A stretch of DNA of 64,000 nt from assembly GCA_900323505.1 (NCBI GenBank), contig OOIN01000039.1, positions 248,001 to 312,000 of the forward strand, in the 5' to 3' direction. The notes beneath the pieces are model-generated. The model was given only the letters and a program-made list of their open reading frames with translations. It made no database searches and was not told where the DNA came from. Below are positions 62,050 through 64,000 of this stretch, piece by piece. Position 1 is the first letter of the stretch. The number at the start of each line of letters is the position of its first letter. The position numbers and the translations under genes are program-made. The DNA comes from Ustilago trichophora. Its lineage: Eukaryota; Basidiomycota; Ustilaginomycetes; Ustilaginales; Ustilaginaceae.

Positions 62050-64000
62050 GCTATACGACAGCAAGCTTCCTCCTCGGGGAACCTGCAAGAGACAAGAATT
62101 GAAGAGTATCATTGGACCCAAGGAAAGAAGCATGTCATGGGAAGCAGATATAAGGACAAGGTGAGTCAGCTTTTTGATCGTTCCGACGGATGGTCTAGCG
62201 CTGAACTATGCCGTGCAGAGTGTCACATCGGTGCGCAAAGTCTAATCCCGACAAAGAGCAAGACGCCTCCTTTTTACTACATTGTGACCACGGCGATCTG
62301 CATAAGTATTGAGCGCGGAGGGGAGGGGAATCACGAGAACAATACGCAGACAAGACGAGGTCGCGCTCGCACAGAAAAGGACGATGCGCAGAAATGGAGG
62401 GGAGGTAGAGGTCTCGAGCTTGTTCATCTCGCCGCGGCGGGGACCACAGACAGCTTCACAATGGGGCTTCACATTAGATCGGAATGCGGAGGCCAAGACC
62501 GGGGAAGAGAAGAAAATTACTTACAGAATCAAAGAAGCTCCTGATGGATCGATGCGTTTCGTAGTGCCTGATTTTGGTCCTATGGCGGACGAATGGAAGG
62601 ATGCGATGGAGAGGCAGCAAAGAGTGGATGGGAGGTGAGTGGAAGAGAGGAAGGGAGGAAATTGGAGGAAGAAGTCAGGATCGCGTTGCCCCAGCTACCG
62701 TCGTTTCCGAGAAAGGCAAGAGAACCGAAGCTGACGCTTCAATGAGGCAAAGAATGCGCTGCGGAACTCTGCATCCAACGGCCGCAGCGCCACTGTGCAT
62801 TGTGTCAAGGCGAGGGCTCAAATGCCTTGCTTGGCCTGCACATGGAATCCCACGGCCACGCAGCAGCTTTTGCCTCCGACGCAGCCAAGAGCAGCCAGCA
62901 GAAGAGCCGTGCAGCCATGTCCCATCGGACACCCACTGACCGAATTGCTGGGCCAGCTGACGTTTCTCAGGGGGCGAAGGAGGGCACCATATGAAGTCTG
63001 AGCATCGGGTAACGCGCCCACCACGGGATGAAGAGAAAGAGGCGAAAAAAGTGGGAGACAATGGTGGCGGTTCACTTACAACAAAGGCCTCGAAATTACT
63101 TCCATATCAGCTGTGCGCTTCGGCTTCTAGAGCGGTGGTGAAAGATGTGCTCGCTGCAAAGCGGCAGAGGGTGAAGCTCTGCAGAGTGCAAGGGACCTTG
63201 ACAAATCTAGGGTTGTAAGGTCAAAGTGGAGGAGGGTTGCAGATGAAGGTGGAGATGGTTGTCGTAAAGGGCGAGTGCGGGTCGGTGGTGACTGGATGCA
63301 GAAAACGTTTCTGCGCAGCGTCGGGTTGGCTGGTCGATTGTCGCGACGTATCGTGGATGTCTATACGCCCCACCTTTTGGCTCTCACGAGTCGCAGCAGA
63401 TGTGGGAATGAGCTCGACAGGCGAACAACGACGAGAAGCTACTAATGTCGTACTTGTGCCGGAAGCTGGGCGACGGTAGAGATGTAATGTAGAGAATCGA
63501 GAGACGAGAGTGAAGAGTGCTCCGTTCCGAAGTTAGAGAACAAAAGCAGGACTGGACTACGAGATGAATGGATGATGGTAAAGAAGCAAGGTTTTGGGAT
63601 ACCCAAAGAGGTTTTTGAACTAATAAGGTGCCGCCTAGCAAGAAAGTGGACAGCACGGACCGAAACTGCGAGCGACTAGTCTTACCAGCACCGACGTAGC
63701 CGGAGTGAGAGAAAGCAAAGACTATCCGAGGCTCCGGATCTTATTTCGGAGTTGTTTGAAATCGAAAGCCTTCGTGGCTAGCTCTATGGTGCTACGCTGG
63801 AAGAACGAGGCGATCCTTTAGTTTGCAGAAGGAGGATCAGGTGCTAAAGTGCGTGAGTCAGGGATCTACTATTTGGCACTGTGCTAGGATCCCGAAATGC
63901 AGAGAGACAATAGCTTTGCCGAGAGGTGCAGCCTTTTTGAGGGCGTCGAATGCGGAGAGAAAGAAGCAGACGATGAGCGCTATCGCTGTGTAGCGTTTAG
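62050..64000. promoter_or_regulatory. Long upstream region of the HMG-box gene, with possible leader introns
   Basis: This stretch of about 1.95 kb is presumably the 5' UTR and promoter of the HMG-box gene. The minus strand has a splice-acceptor-like sequence ending near 62084 and donor-like GTAAGT sites at about 62523 and 63078, so a spliced leader is plausible. On the plus strand a short exon-like block (62527-62634) is described separately. No other gene is recognised up to the window edge. Confidence 0.4.
62527..62634 (+). other. Exon-like block of a possible small spliced gene
   Basis: The plus strand shows a polypyrimidine-poor but canonical acceptor (ACTTACAG, ending 62526), 108 nt of good-looking coding sequence (IKEAPDGSMRFVVPDFGP then MADEWKDAMERQQRVDG) and a strong GTGAGT donor at 62635. 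A possible first exon is 62132-62160 (MSWEADIRT), followed by GTGAGT at 62161 in matching phase. The terminal exon is not resolved, and the block overlaps the HMG gene's presumed leader on the other strand. It could be chance. Confidence 0.25.

Overview
The window looks like chromosomal DNA of a basidiomycete smut fungus (Ustilaginomycotina, Ustilaginales-like). The genes are compact and mostly intronless. Where introns occur they are usually about 90-100 nt, sit near the 5' end, have GTAAGT/GTGAGT/GTATGT donors and are marked by short exons. Coding GC is high, serine/alanine-rich low-complexity tails are common, and intergenic DNA is full of microsatellites. The gene content (serine O-acyltransferase, three-in-one urease, Iml2/TTC39, Mgr2, Coa3, Use1, BRPF/Nto1, YL1/Swc2, Cwf18, Hen1) is fungal. 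The species cannot be fixed from sequence alone.

Layout. 1-8.4 kb: the 3' part of an acidic protein with a LIR-like motif, a free methionine-(R)-sulfoxide reductase divergent from a mitochondrial serine O-acyltransferase, a flavin-reductase-domain protein, and urease. 8.4-19.7 kb: an unrecognised 541-aa protein, an amidase-signature enzyme, a 2-oxoglutarate/Fe(II) dioxygenase, and a 1426-aa Sec14-like (CRAL-TRIO) plus Iml2/TTC39 fusion. 19.7-34.8 kb: a gene-poor stretch holding only one C2H2 zinc-finger gene, flanked by 5.2 kb and 8.4 kb of repeat-rich non-coding DNA. 34.8-47 kb: HEN1 small-RNA methyltransferase, YL1/SWC2, CWF18, ADE4, MAP2 and a MacroD-type macrodomain. 47-51 kb: three mitochondrial genes (MGR2, scramblase, COA3). 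51-64 kb: a BRPF-like PHD/bromodomain/PWWP protein, USE1 SNARE, histidyl-tRNA synthetase, NEDD8/RUB1 (rebuilt from four exons), and an HMG-box factor with a long 5' region.

Most loci are housekeeping genes in divergent/convergent pairs. The most interesting signals are the continuous Sec14-Iml2 fusion, a HEN1 gene with a large uncharacterised C-terminal extension, a recurrent perfect palindrome (TACTGTACAGTA) in intergenic/promoter DNA, an acidic tail with WxxL (LIR) and UIM-like motifs at the left edge, and the two gene deserts. No transposon, CRISPR array, rRNA or convincing tRNA was found. All splice junctions given were deduced by eye from donor/acceptor sequence, reading frame and family conservation.
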